DNA of 64,000 nt from Marchantia polymorpha subsp. ruderalis (GCA_037833965.1 AP031353.1:11968501-12032500), one strand, 5' to 3'. Positions 46,826 through 58,879 are shown, counted from the first letter of the stretch. The notes: generated by a model not told the origin, from the sequence alone. A program made the numbers and translations.

Positions 46826-49800
46826 GACTTGACCGTAAAGAGCATTAGATATTCTTTTAAACACACAACTTTGCGTAAGCGAAGAGTTTGTTCAGGTGAA
46901 CTAATCTGAGTGTTCGCATATGTTTAGCTTCTCATCTTCAAAGCGTGTGACGAAATAGACTTCCCTATTCCGCTCCACTTTTCTCGTTGTGGGTCTGCGG
47001 GAAGAAAATCCCTGGTCGCTAAAGCCGCTGGATGGGTCACTTCACACTGCTGCACTGCCATATCTACTCGCGCATCAGAAAAATGAGTGAAGAACAAAAT
47101 GCATTTACAGGACTGAGTGTTTTTCAGAATAGAAGATCTTACTGTGCGAAAGGGTGTAAATAGGCTCAAACTCAAAACTTGATATGCTTTTCATAACTTA
47201 CAAGTAAAACTTCTCCTGCGCGAAAACTATTGGAGTTGAATGGAGTGAATGGTCTACTTGTCACTTGAAGGTTTGACCAGTTCACTCACATATTTCAACA
47301 TGTCAGGTGAGAGTACTTCGAGCACGGGTATGCGCTAAGAGGCATGCCAGTACTTCTCCTGACGAGCATTTTGTGAGAGCACGGGCTTCGCGGCCAGAGT
47401 GACCCAACTCTGGTTTGTGCACTGCAGCTCTGTTTCGCTTCAATCGCAGTGCCCAGTGAAGGCCGAATGATCTTCAGTGAATATATGTTTTCGTTAATGT
47501 TGCTATGCAAACCTTCACAGGAAGCAATATATGAAAGCAGTGCAGCAACGGACCAGAAGCCAGCAGAAACATTTCGATTCATGAGTTAGAAGAGAGTACC
47601 GAAAAGAGTAATGCTATATCAAAAGAGACCATAAGACCCCATCAAATTTTCTATGGATCAATTCATTGGGTAGGAAGGCAATAGGTCCTATTACGTTTTT
47701 TAGTAATATATGACAACTGTTTATATAATAATTTTTTTTACTCCAATAGATAAGAGCTCCTAGTAGAGGTTGAGTATATATTATCCTACATGATATAATT
47801 AGAGTATATTGCATGAGTTAGTAATATATGTAAACTAATGGTTACATGTTTTCTCAAATAAATTCACAAGTTGAATGATTTTTGGCATACATGTGCGTGC
47901 TTCTGGTCATTCTGGCTTTGATCGACATTTTATCAATCTTGACAAGCTTAACCACGTCATTTGACCATGCTAACAAAGTGTTACGTGACTGCGATGTATT
48001 TCAATGAATTCGTCTATTTCTTGGTAATATAAATTATACTATAACGGAATCAATAGAGGTCAAGGTTGTTGTTTGAGAAATCCATTTAGTCAAACAGCCC
48101 CTTCGCTCCAATTTCTTTTAGGTTGTTGCCATAAGATAATCAGGTTCCGTAAAATGTTCGATCAGAAATGTTCATTTGAAATCTATAATTTCAACTCGTG
48201 CATCCACTTGCAATATTGAAATCAAATGTACTGTTTTGATTCTTTATTGTTAGATTATATTTCATGTTTTGCATTCCTGACGTGGATTATTTGTTATCAA
48301 CTAAAAATTGTATATCCAATGAAATCATTTAACTACCTATGTATCCATCTCACCACATACCTTTGCAACTACCATGCACATGCCATGTGCATGGTGATGC
48401 TTCATACATCAATGCCAAATTGCATCTGATTTCATATTATTAAGTACATGAGACTACCCATCAAGCTATCAGTAGATATGAGATTCTTTTTGATTGCTAT
48501 CTTTTGGATGGAGAAAAACTAAAGCTTCAAGTAAATTCACAACCTTAACACCATCTTGAATTTGACATATATTTTGGTTTTTCAAATTTATCAACCACAA
48601 GTTTGCTTTCTCTGCAATCATGCCTTATGAAATGGTGTCTACATTAAAAAATATGATGCTTAAAGTTAAATGTAACGGTTGTTCATCTTAGGACTAAGAA
48701 GATTTATGTGTACTTCATCCTCATATTATATTTAAGACTGATTAGATTCATTTACAGCCTACATGAGCATGTATCAAGTACAACAAATGAATAAATAATC
48801 CTATACTTCATTCAATATTTTGTTTTAACCACATACGTGAATTTATGCATATCTTAAAAATTCATTTTGAGCACATGAAGTATTGAGAATTTTTTTAGTC
48901 CCAATATCTTTCTTTAAATCATATAAGGATTTAAGGAATTATAAACGCATCACAATTGCACCCTTCCTTCTTCACAAAATATTTCCGTATTCACATGAAG
49001 ATCTGTTCATAAGGAAATCATTAAAAAAACGCTTTGATTTCAACTATATGATAGAGAAGTAGCTTGATAGAACTTCAAGAGCATATACAAAAATACATTG
49101 TAGAGTATTTTGATGATATACAATATTTCACTATAAACCAAATTACTCTTAACTGTGAAACTTACACTATGTACAATATATCACTTGTTTACATGAAAAC
49201 AATATTGATAAGTTTCTTCTAGCTTGATATTTACGCTTTAGAATAAGTGGATAGGCTTTCATGTTTTGTTATCAGTTCGTGTTTTCATTTGTCAAGATCT
49301 ACTTCAATCTCTTGAAATTAATGTCATATATTTTAAGAATTTGACGTTCAATTCTCCTTTCTATTTGAAGAGTCGAAATAATTTTTATATGCTGATTGTT
49401 TATGCAAATCACCACAAACCTTTCAAATTTGTGTTTTGCTAGAGTCAAAAAATCGTTAAAATAAGCCATTGTGAAAAATGTGAAGTACAATATCATCTTC
49501 AACTATGTTTTAGGCAAGAAATTTAACCTTGTTAGTATCAAAAATCTTAGCTTCTCCACAATATTTGATGATATTTATTTAGTGAATAAAATATTTCTAC
49601 TAAAAAGTGAATGACGACCAGAATCTATTGAAAATATTTTCTCCTGAATTTTGAGTTTTAGAATTAAAGGTTAAACTTTTTTTAAAGCAAAAGCATAGTC
49701 ATTACAGTCAATTTTGTGAAAATCAGTAATCACCTAAACGGTTTACCACATTTCAAATCGGATCTTGTATCTGATATTGGTAAAAGATCAATAGCATATT

Positions 49801-51152
49801 GAATAAGTTGGGATATTTCTAACCTTGACTTTGTGATAAATAAACTTGAATGAATAAATTTTCAGCTCACTTAAGTATAGGTTTATTGAATCACCATTCC
49901 AAACATACCAAACCACACCAAACCATCATCATACTAAATGAGCCCTTTTGAAGTTAATGCTTCAAGAAAAAATATCTTTTTACATAACTATCAATATGAT
50001 GTACATGTCGCAACATGCATATTATTCATTGATAATCTTTTCCGCTTTCTTCTTAAAGTATTGCTATAAGATCACAACATCATCTGAGCAGTAACAATCA
50101 ACAAGCATAATGATCATGATAATCATCCTAGTATATTGAAATGTAGAAAGTTGGAACCCTAAAGAAGATCTTAATACATTCAATTACCATCATAATTGAT
50201 ACCGATAAGGATCACATCAATATTTTATGTTCTACAATTTTGTTCGAAGTTGCGGATATGCTCCCCAACTTCTAGCAAAAAATTGGAACATAAAATACAA
50301 GCCATACACGTTATTATCAATTATGATGATCATTTTTAGAAATGAGATATATAAGCTAACGAATATGCAACGCAAACACTTAGTGCATGTAATTAAATAA
50401 TGAGCTACATCAACGGTAAGAGTAGATTTTCCCAAAACTTAAAATACATTACACTCTATAGTCCAAACTTACAGTTATCATAAAATTTGGTTGGTGAATA
50501 GTAACAGACTAGTATTTTGATTTATGTATTCAGTCGATGTAAAGCTGAAAAAATGCACCAAAGCAAGTATTAGCAGTACAAAGTTACAATAAAGTCAAAT
50601 ATTTCTAACAAAGATTAACATTAATAGTATGAAATAAATATCAAGATGTGTCAACTTAACAATTGACCTTTAAACTTCTTCAAAGTAATTGAAAAAATAT
50701 TACAATTTAATACTATAAAAATATTTTTTGGCAATATAATTTTTGAAATATGATTTTAAAAAGAATATTTAGTCCTCTTACAAATAAATGGAACAATGAT
50801 TTCATTCTTAAATAAGGATATTCAAAAAATTTTGATTCTATTATTTCATAACATCAAGAAGACATGCTTTGCAATTTTTTTCATTAATAATAAGAATATT
50901 TTTGTTATAAATTTATGAGACAATCAAAATAAATGATTATATATATATACATATACAAGTCGAAGGTTTTTTGTACACAGTTTTATAACTAAAAATATTT
51001 TTTCCTTTTGTGCTATAAAAAAATAAAATTTGTATAGAATATCGAATATTATATACTATTTGTTATCATAAACTACATATTTTTATGTTATCATAGTTTA
51101 TTGATTGTCAAAAAATTATGTTATTGAATGTATTTTTGATTGCATTAAAAAC

Positions 51153-51190
<38 letters not shown>

Positions 51191-51752
51191 TCGACTTCCA
51201 ATTAGTTCATATTCCATCGGGGTCGTAGAGATTGCATTTGGTTGTGTCACTATACATGAACTATACAACATCTCAATCTTAGTGGAGCTTGGCCGTATGT
51301 CTGACAAATATTTTCGTGCAATGAATAGGCATATTTGAAAGTTTGAAGAGAACTTTATTCTCAAGACATATCTAAGGAGTTGTTAATAGTCATCAAGGTA
51401 CAGCTGGAACATGGCTGAAGATGGCAGATTATCCCCATTCTTCTTTCTGCATCGGATCACGTGCATAAACTTTGCTACTGCCTTTGCGCAGATACATGAA
51501 TTCTATATTATTGCTGAATTGAATCTTCCACTCCCATCCTAGTTTTGCTTCCAGTTATTGAGAAATGAGGAGGATCATCTCTCCTTCGAATTCTTGAGAC
51601 CTTCTGAACTAAAACACTTATATCAGAGGTCTCCCGACACTCTGGACTCACTAGAAGTACAAACGCTGCAGCTATGAACCACAGTATCACTCATCCGGTC
51701 TTACTGATGAATATGGCACGTCTGTATTCATCAATGCCGTGCTTGTTGCTTA
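46826..51752. other. Intergenic, no gene
   Basis: 46.8-47.6 kb is GC-richer, presumably the 3' untranslated region of 2OGD-2 and adjacent DNA. 47.6-51.2 kb is AT-rich with dense stops. An AT microsatellite lies at 51157-51188. No gene or transposon was recognised. Confidence 0.5.
51157..51188. repeat. (AT)16 microsatellite
   Basis: Uninterrupted AT dinucleotide run. Confidence 0.95.
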
Positions 51753-52241
51753 TCAAGCCATCGTTGCCACTACAAGCGTGGCCACCACAAAGCTTGTCCA
51801 TACAGCTGGGCTTAACACCACTCCAGCACTCTGTCAGGAATCATTTTATCAACGAGTTAGAAAGATACGTGCCTGCCATTAGAATGTCAAATGAGAAATG
51901 TCCAAACTTGGTTGTAGCAAACCGATTACACATTCTATTGAGAAATGTAAACTAGGACCAGTTGTACTCACTTGTCCGTTGGGCCCAGGTGCTGGTGCCA
52001 TCGGAGAAGCAGGAGTTGGACCTGGAGTTCCACTGGACGGAGCTGGACCAGATGCAGGGGGTGATGGTGCCACTCCTGGGACAGGTGGTGACACTGACGG
52101 CGCTGAAATGGGAGCCACGCTAGGATCAGCGATTGGGACTGGACTCGGTATCGGTGCTATCGTTGGGCCTTGCGCATTCACTCGGCTGAAGGAAAGAACT
52201 CCAAGAAGAACCAATGATATGATAAAACCCGTGGGAGTCAT
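51753..52241 (-). CDS. GPI-anchored arabinogalactan protein AGP-1
   Basis: Two exons: 52241-51972 (90 codons) and 51830-51753 (25 codons plus stop), with a phase-0 intron of 141 nt (GTGAGT...CAG), giving 115 residues. The start is followed by a signal peptide (GFIISLVLLGVLSFSRVNA, cleavage before QGP). The mature part is Pro/Ala/Ser/Val-rich with repeated AP, SP and VP dipeptides, the signature for hydroxyproline-linked arabinogalactan. Exon 2 begins SAG and ends in the hydrophobic stretch WTSFVVATLVVATMA, a GPI-anchor signal, so the product should sit on the outer plasma membrane or in the wall. The upstream ATG in the same frame (52286) would lie before an apparent acceptor (ACAG at 52250-52247), so a 5'-leader intron probably ends 5 nt before the chosen ATG. 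It is a member of the cluster with AGP-2 and AGP-3. Confidence 0.85.
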
Positions 52242-53080
52242 TGTACCTGTTATCAGATAGATTGTATGAGTGTAAACTGAATGCACAACTGTTGTCCTGT
52301 TCTGAAACCTTTCCTAAGATATCGAAATGCTTGTAACGACCTATGAAGAACAAAATTCTTGCTGTATTGAAGATTACCGTGATTTCTTATCCAGCAAAGA
52401 AATTCCAACGATACACAATTCTTGTAGTTCCCTTGTTCCTAGAATACCTGATGAGTAGATATGCCGATGCTGCGGAAGGAAAGTGCTTAGGCTGATCGAC
52501 TCTGGGAGTACTGAGATCAAGTGGTGAAGTTCTATACCCAGTACCGCAGGTTAAGTACTGGTAATGTGTCAAGAGAAACACGGATGTCACAGAGCCAGAT
52601 GCAGGATGCAGTTTCGGAAACATGTACTTGTTTCAAACTGACAAAAAGTTAGATCGTGACCAGTCATCAAACTGAGTACCTACCAAGCGTGCATCGAGAT
52701 TACTTGACGAAATGATTGAAAGGACGACTATGAGCATCGCCGGTTTCAACCGATCCCAGTATCTTGAGACTGTGAGCTGTGCTGTGCATATCTTGCTCTG
52801 ATCGTGGCCGCTCTTCATCTCACGTCGCACATGCAGATACGTAATTGCTGCATGTGCTTGGTTTTCACCTTGTGATTGTTGTGAACCGCTATCGGATCTT
52901 GTAGAATTCAACGATTTGTTACCGATGTCGAAGATTATCATTTTGATATTTCCGCGACCATTCTGTAAGCTTATGGATCATATACACTTATACTTGCTGT
53001 GTAACTGGCTGGTAATATATTTTTATTAAGCACTCATTTTGAGACATTGCAGTTGATAATACTGCGTCATACCAGATTAC

Positions 53081-53116
53081 GTTGGTAAATTTTGCCAATT
53101 GGCAATATTTACCAAC
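53081..53116. repeat. Near-perfect 36-bp palindrome
   Basis: GTTGGTAAATTTTGCCAA is followed directly by its inverted copy TTGGCAATATTTACCAAC with one mismatch and no spacer. One more base pair (C53080/G53117) extends it. Confidence 0.85.
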
Positions 53117-53172
53117 GGCAATGGCTTAACGTTTGGTGCATATTCTTGTCCACTCCAAATCAGAAACAGAAG

Positions 53173-53257
53173 TTCATGACTGTCTGCAGTCTTGTGAAAA
53201 CGCGGAAGATAGACTGGTCTCTTCCGCGTTTTTCACAAGACTGCAGACGGTTATGAA
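53173..53257. repeat. Long foldback, miRNA-precursor-like
   Basis: Arm 53173-53209 pairs with 53220-53257 around a 10-nt loop. The core 28 bp (beginning GTCTGCAGTCTTGTG, ending CGCGGAAGA) is perfect apart from one extra A in the right arm. The outer part TTCATGAC/GTTATGAA pairs with one G-T wobble, after one further T-G wobble at 53181/53249. The stem is more perfect than most conserved plant MIR precursors but could still be a young MIR gene, an siRNA-producing inverted repeat or a foldback element. Confidence 0.8.
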
Positions 53258-54720
53258 GGCCATGCACGTACTGGATACGTGTATCGAGACACCCACTCAC
53301 CTCTCATTCACTGAGTTGCCCACATAACCCGGAATTCTTTGTAACGTTCTCGCTGCTGAATCACGTCCAAAGCAGAGCATTATAAGGTTATGCTAATGAA
53401 CCAAACAACCCTCGAAGTTTGAGTTTGAATTTAGTACGTGCAGAAGTACAGTTTAAAATCTGATTCAGGTAGTCACGAACTCATGGGAACATCACACTCA
53501 ACATCGTATCCTTTCCGGATTCTGAATTGAAACGAACGCACCATGACAACCGTTGAACATAGGACTTGAGGCAGCAATAATTTAACATGGATTGCGTGCC
53601 TAGTTTACCAGTTACTTCCCTGCCTTTTCTGTAACCACTGATACACAGATTTATAATATTGTTCGTGTCTTGAGTTTTGTTTTGACCTTCCGTAACATAT
53701 ATGCAGTAACTCCATAGACTTGCACATTGGGCAGATTCGACAAGGCTGTGTTGGTCTTAGACCATGCATGTAGCTATATATGTGAGCATGTTGTAAGAGG
53801 TTGCTGGAGTTTTTACAAAAAAGAATGTTGACACAATGCGTTAGCTGCATGCCCATCTCCGTCAAAAGTCCAAACATTGTAGACAGAAGTGACGTTGATA
53901 TATGTCTAATTCTAAACGCAACTTCAGACATATTCTGCACATTGTGCATATTGTGTCCGACAGGCCCAGGGGGACTGTCAGACAATAAAAGGAAAACAAC
54001 GGATGTTCTCAAAAAAAGAAAAAACCTGACAGGGTTTTTTGGAAAATCGATAGGTCAGTCTTGATCCGAATCTCATGCCACTTATCGGAACAATTTTGTG
54101 CTCTATGAAGGTACACAAATTGTATGTATGGGAGAGGCTGGGGCCGTCCACAAGTTTTTGATTTGATGTCTACAACTGCACTGCATTTATGAAGAAACGA
54201 TGTCATCGAAACTGTGATCAAGATTTTTAGAGGATCAAAGATGCAAACTTTAAATGTCAAGCTTTCATGAGTAACTGTTGCTTGATGCTTGCATACGTTC
54301 GTTTTTCCTTACAGGCGATCTTAGAACTCAAAAGCGTTCGCAAGAGTTGCTGCCTCCTGACGAATCTCATCTCCATCATGGGCATTCATATTTCAAACAG
54401 AGAGTTTATTCAGTTGCAATGTAGTGAATCTACAACAAATTTATCTCTTCTGATCGTACGCCACCTACTTCAAGCTAACATTTATTCAAAATGTTTACTG
54501 GAAAAAATGTTCCTAAATATTTTTTCTAACGGTCGATTAATGCGACTCAATTATGATTGACCCCTTCTGAATAGAGGCCATCCACCTCAAAAGACATTCT
54601 GCTAGCAGGAATTTAATAGACTTTATTGGAGTTCAAGCCAGCTTTATAGCAATCTATGCTAGCTGCACTGTCTTGAATCCAGGTCAAGGCTGCTTGAACT
54701 GTCAAAGCTGTAGATTCTGA

Positions 54721-55403
54721 TCAAGCCAAGGCCGCCACAACGGCTGAAGCGAGAGCCAGTCCTGTCCATGCGCGTCCGCTAGTCATAAATCCGGCGCTCT
54801 GTTGAACCAGCCAGCATCACCATGTCAAGCGCATGGTACTCACAATTAGAGCAATTTCATGACTGAAGAATGTGAGGCCTGAAGACTACGATCACGAATG
54901 CACAAACAGAGGTTTCCTTTATCTTCGTTACATTGATTTCGAGATCAGGTGACGTAAAGTAAGACAATTGCAAAACTTGCTCGAATCGAGTGGCTCGAGA
55001 TACTCACAGTTTCCGTAGAAGGTCCTGGTGCTGGTGCCGACTCAGAAGGGCTTGCAGTGGGAACTTCAGCAAGAGGTGCAGGTACGGGAGCAGCCATAGG
55101 GACGGTGGAAGGAGCAAGAGGAGCAGGTACGGGAGCAGTCACAGGGACGGTGGAAGGATCGATGGAGGGGGTGAATGAAGGAGCCATCGTGGGAACTTCA
55201 GTTGGAGTCTGAACAGGGGCAAGTGAGGGAGCAACCACAGGGGCAGCGGTGGGAGTGGGAAAGGGTGTACTAGAAGGAGAAGAGCCAGGGGATGGGCCTC
55301 CTGCGCTCGGGCTTGGGGCTGTTAGTGGAGCTTGAGCCGTTACTTGGTGTACACATAAGGATCCGAGAAGGGCAATAGTAACAAAGAGAATTTGTGAAGC
55401 CAT
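54721..55403 (-). CDS. GPI-anchored arabinogalactan protein AGP-2
   Basis: Two exons: 55403-55008 (132 codons) and 54798-54721 (25 codons plus stop), with a phase-0 intron of 209 nt (GTGAGT...ACAG), giving 157 residues. A signal peptide (ILFVTIALLGSLCVHQVTA) precedes a long Pro/Ala/Thr/Val/Ser domain of AP, TP, VP and SP units. It contains an internal duplication (TAPVPAPLAPSTV, then AAPVPAPLAEV). Exon 2 starts SAG and has a short polar stretch, then hydrophobic LALASAVVAALA, the GPI signal. The chosen ATG follows an apparent 5'-leader intron acceptor (CAG, then GCAAC) by 5 nt, as in AGP-1. The sequence SESAPAPGPSTET just before the intron is identical to AGP-3, so these two are the closest pair, arranged head to head. 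Confidence 0.87.
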
Positions 55404-56777
55404 GTTGCCTGAATTTGAGACAGAATTCACAGCCAGTAAAGATTAGTTAGATGGAGCTTGAGCATAATGACCATAGATACTCAAGCAACATATTGCACCA
55501 GAGGGCCTGCTAGGGCTTTCGCTCTAGGAATTCACCCCAAACATTGAAATCTGAATCTTAGATTGGGTCAAATAAGGCGAAGCCCGTAATCAGAATTGAA
55601 TGGATTGTACTCGCAAATTATTTGAAGATATCTGAGATTTAACTTACGGTGGTATATAAGTGGAGTAGGCCTTTACTTAAGGTGCTGTGAAATCAGCCGA
55701 ATTCGACTGTGAAGCTAGCTTACTTCTACAATGAGATCTAGAAGAGCGGATGAATTCGGGTCTTGTATCTGCGACAAAACGCAGATTTTATGTGAGTGTG
55801 ACTGAGGAAAATTTCACTGAAGGACAACACAATGACCGAGAAAAAAATACATAAGCTGTCGTAGTTGTCACATACCTGAAAAGAAGAATCTTTTCAGATA
55901 ACCAATAAGAAACTTTGAGTGAAGAATGGTGTAAATTGTAAAACCTGTCTTGTCAAAACATCATGAAACTTTGTCGTACTGCAAGTACCTGAATTCAGAA
56001 GTGGATTTCCCAAGTCGACCTCGTGTGGTTGTTCGTTGCTTGGAGGTCTCTGATACTGCCAGATGGCTGGGTGCGTCGTGCTGAGTATGGGGAATGAAGA
56101 TCTAGATCGCTGGCTGGCTCTTAAGTACTCGTCATTGAATCTAGATCCAAGTGATACCTGGAACATGAAGTGCAAGAATGAAGAGCAAGAAACAACGACT
56201 CCTGGAGAGACAATGACACTGGTTCCAGATCGTGTCATTCACAACCCATGACCTGATGATGGGACCACTCTACAGATACAAACATGGCATCGACCATTCA
56301 GGTTGCTTCACTGTTGCCGTTACAACTGCAACAGGTTGAATCTCCTCAGGGCCCGACCATTTTCGAGATTGTTTCATGGGCAGTCAACACGATTAGTATG
56401 TTACGAGCACACAAACTCGGCTCGACACGATTCACCTCATTTGATTGCGGCTCCTTAGCTTCTGAGCATTTCGAATACGTTCGTTAATTGGGCGCATCTC
56501 CAGCGAAGAATGTAAGCTGTTATGACATTTTCGTGATATTCGGATAGCTTGATGAATACTTTTTCCCAGAAATTACTGGCTTCTATTTGGCTATCCAGTG
56601 AGGGTCATCAACTGTATGCCCTGAAATGGAAGGAACCTTAAAAAAGATCCTCACTTTCAGTTTGGCTATCAGCGAAGAAAGGGCTTCGTACTATTAGGCA
56701 TCTCTGTCGCCCTGCTGTGTCGCGCGAGATCCAATGAATCTCCCAGGATTCATGGAAGGCCATTGTTTACAGCTTGC

Positions 56778-56784
56778 TATATAA
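56778..56784 (+). promoter_or_regulatory. TATA box of AGP-3
   Basis: TATATAA, with a pyrimidine-rich (CT)n tract starting 33 bp downstream (56817-56835), the usual position for a plant transcript start and pyrimidine patch. Confidence 0.65.
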
Positions 56785-56816
56785 GGGGCTTCAGTTCCCA
56801 GAGAATTCCATTCCAA

Positions 56817-56835
56817 CTCTCTCTCTCTCTCTCTC
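56817..56835 (+). repeat. (CT)n tract in the AGP-3 leader
   Basis: Uninterrupted CT run at the expected transcript start or early 5' leader of AGP-3. Confidence 0.9.
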
Positions 56836-56911
56836 ACTCACTACAGCTTTGAACACGCATTGCCTTCTGTCATACAGCAGAAGTTGCACTTGCAAGTTCA
56901 AACGCTGAAGT

Positions 56912-57343
56912 GAGTTGCCTACCATTCTCTGACTCGGTGAGTTCTTGCTTCAAAACTAGATCTAGATCTATGTGAAGAGCAGCTGATTCTACTCTGACTT
57001 TAACTGTCATAATTTGTCAGTACGATAGTTGCAGAACTGAGTCTAGCATTTCAGTAACATGAATCTGTTGTTTGATTTTTCCATGAACCTTTAGATAGAT
57101 TTCTTCGCAAGCTTGAGAGTTTTTGAGATTTACGTTCTGATAATAGAGATTTTGATCACATGGGGCTGAAATTCGAAGTCATTGGCGATCGGTTTGTGGT
57201 TCTTCGCAGCGTACAGGACTACTGAGTTTCTCCCTTTTGTTGATGATGATTTAAGTCTTGTGTGACCTGGGAAACATTCGGCTTGAGCCATATTCTACAA
57301 ATTACTTGAATAGAATTCTGATGGACTCGTTTGACTTCTGCAG
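56912..57343 (+). other. Probable 5'-leader intron of AGP-3
   Basis: A GTGAGT donor at 56912 and a TTGACTTCTGCAG acceptor ending at 57343 bracket a T-rich stretch between the predicted transcript start and the ATG at 57392. Inferred from splice signals only. The other two AGP genes also show acceptors close to their ATGs. Confidence 0.5.
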
Positions 57344-57391
57344 AACGACTCTTGAACTTCACTCAGCTTTGAAAACCTCACCTCAGCTACA

Positions 57392-58001
57392 ATGGCTTAC
57401 CAAAAGGTAGCAATTGTCCTGATCGCTATGATGATCTGCGCTCAAGTCAGTGCACAAGGTCCAGTGTCAGCACCTGCACCTACATCAGGCACGGACGCTC
57501 CATCCTCATCTCCGGTCACAACGCCTGTTGTAGCCCCTGTTCTTCCACCAGTTGTCTCTACCCCACCTACAGTTGCTCCTATGGTCTCCACCCCACCCAC
57601 AAGTGTTCCTTCGGTTGTTCCTACCGTGGCACCAACCGTCGCTCCTTCAATGACTCCTTCGGCCGTTCCAGCAGTTGCCCCAGTTTCCGAAGTTCCCACT
57701 ACATCCGAATCAGCACCTGCTCCAGGACCATCAACCGAAACTGTAAGTCCATCTTTCAGCTCATTTCAGCTCAAAGTGATTTCGTTTGACGATGTTGCCA
57801 GTTTGTACCCGGATCAGACAGGGTGCGCTTGTTTTGCAATTCAATTCAGATCTGCTGACTTCGATAGCTCATCCGGATTGATTAGAGTGCTGAGCTTACT
57901 TCTTTATTTATGGGTTACAGAGCTCTGCAGTGACAGTCGGCACCTCTGGCTGGAGCATGCTCGTGATGTCCAGTGGTCTTTTGGTGGCCTTAGCTTACTG
58001 A
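57392..58001 (+). CDS. GPI-anchored arabinogalactan protein AGP-3
   Basis: Two exons: 57392-57742 (117 codons) and 57921-58001 (26 codons plus stop), with a phase-0 intron of 178 nt (GTAAGT...TTACAG), giving 143 residues. A signal peptide (VAIVLIAMMICAQVSA, then QGP) leads into a Pro-rich core of APAP, TP, VP and SP units, including two STPPT motifs and the repeat PTVAPTVAPSM. The last residues before the intron are SESAPAPGPSTET, identical to AGP-2. Exon 2 starts SSAVTVG and ends in MLVMSSGLLVALAY, the GPI signal. Reading straight through the intron would give an unrelated tail of about 88 residues with no hydrophobic C-terminus, which argues for the spliced form. The product is predicted to be an extracellular, plasma-membrane-anchored proteoglycan core. 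Confidence 0.87.
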
Positions 58002-58860
58002 CGATTTGAAGAACCCGGGAAACATGCTGTGCTCGCGGATCGAACAGCTTTCGGCAGAGGAATATAGTGGATGAGTATTAGTGGATGCTTTACTAGATGG
58101 GAATTGAAGGTTAGTCGCTCCTTGCGTCTTTGTTATATACCGAGAACTGTATCTGCAGTATTATGAACGGTAGTGGAGTAGAATAGATCCTAGCTCCAAC
58201 ATCGTACTTGCAGTAGCTCGAATTACTCGAAGATGCGAACCTTAAGCATGTGGTACGTGCAATAAGCCACTGCTTACTGGATTTTAAGCAGTATTTCATG
58301 AGTACTGGCAGAATATCTTTGTTGAGAATAAACATGTAGATCTCAGCAACCTTATAGAAGAATAATGAGGTCAGCAGGCTAGCTGATCATTCTTGAGGCA
58401 TGTATCAATTATCATCTGAACACTGAACATCAAGCAGTGATGACTTTATGGTCATCATTCTGTGCATTCTATTGACCTACATTGTGAAAGCGTTAAGAAA
58501 TGTTTTCATGCTGCACGAAGAAGCTTTCAAAATGTTTGTTGAAATCATGCACTTTATTCTAATTCTCATGAGGAGATGCTCTGATCGAAGGCTGCTCGAA
58601 ACAGGTCTGAGTAGTTTCGAGCAGTAAACAGTTCGTTGAAAGGCACCTTGCGTTTGATAAGAATGTTCATAATTTGCAAGTAATAAACATATCGGTGCAT
58701 ATCTTGTGTTAAAGATCTTTTGAAGGAAAGTGAAAACAACTTCGATTTTACTATAACTTTATGATTGAATTTCTTTTGATTGTAAGAAGTATATGTTCCA
58801 TTGGTTTATCGTATCAAACGTTCTTTCTGAGACTGAGGCTGGTTTGAAATCGTCTGACAC

Positions 58861-58879
58861 TTGTTGTTGTTGTTGTTGT
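58861..58879. repeat. (TTG)6 microsatellite
   Basis: Uninterrupted trinucleotide run. Confidence 0.9.

Larger units (their letters stand above)
52242..54720. other. Intergenic between AGP-1 and AGP-2
   Basis: Moderate GC. It holds the leader and promoter of AGP-1 on the left, two strong foldbacks near 53.1-53.26 kb (listed separately), and no coding region I recognise. Confidence 0.5.
55404..57391. promoter_or_regulatory. Shared upstream region of AGP-2 and AGP-3
   Basis: The two genes diverge from this interval of about 2 kb, which must hold both promoters and leaders. AGP-3 signals on the right are listed separately. For AGP-2 I see only the probable leader-intron acceptor. Short frames at 55.9-56.5 kb show no recognisable domain. 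Confidence 0.5.

Noticed and set aside
47295..47582. 95-codon minus-strand frame downstream of 2OGD-2
   Set aside because: No domain, and it overlaps the likely 3' untranslated region of 2OGD-2. The hydrophobic start is weak evidence alone.
51898..52260. Gly-rich 120-codon frame on the plus strand
   Set aside because: It is the complement of the Pro-rich AGP-1 coding sequence. The AGP reading has a signal peptide, splice sites and a GPI tail.
57743..58009. Read-through C-terminal extension of AGP-3 past 57742
   Set aside because: The donor GTAAGT and acceptor TTACAG give a product ending in a GPI signal like the two paralogues. The read-through tail has no such signal.
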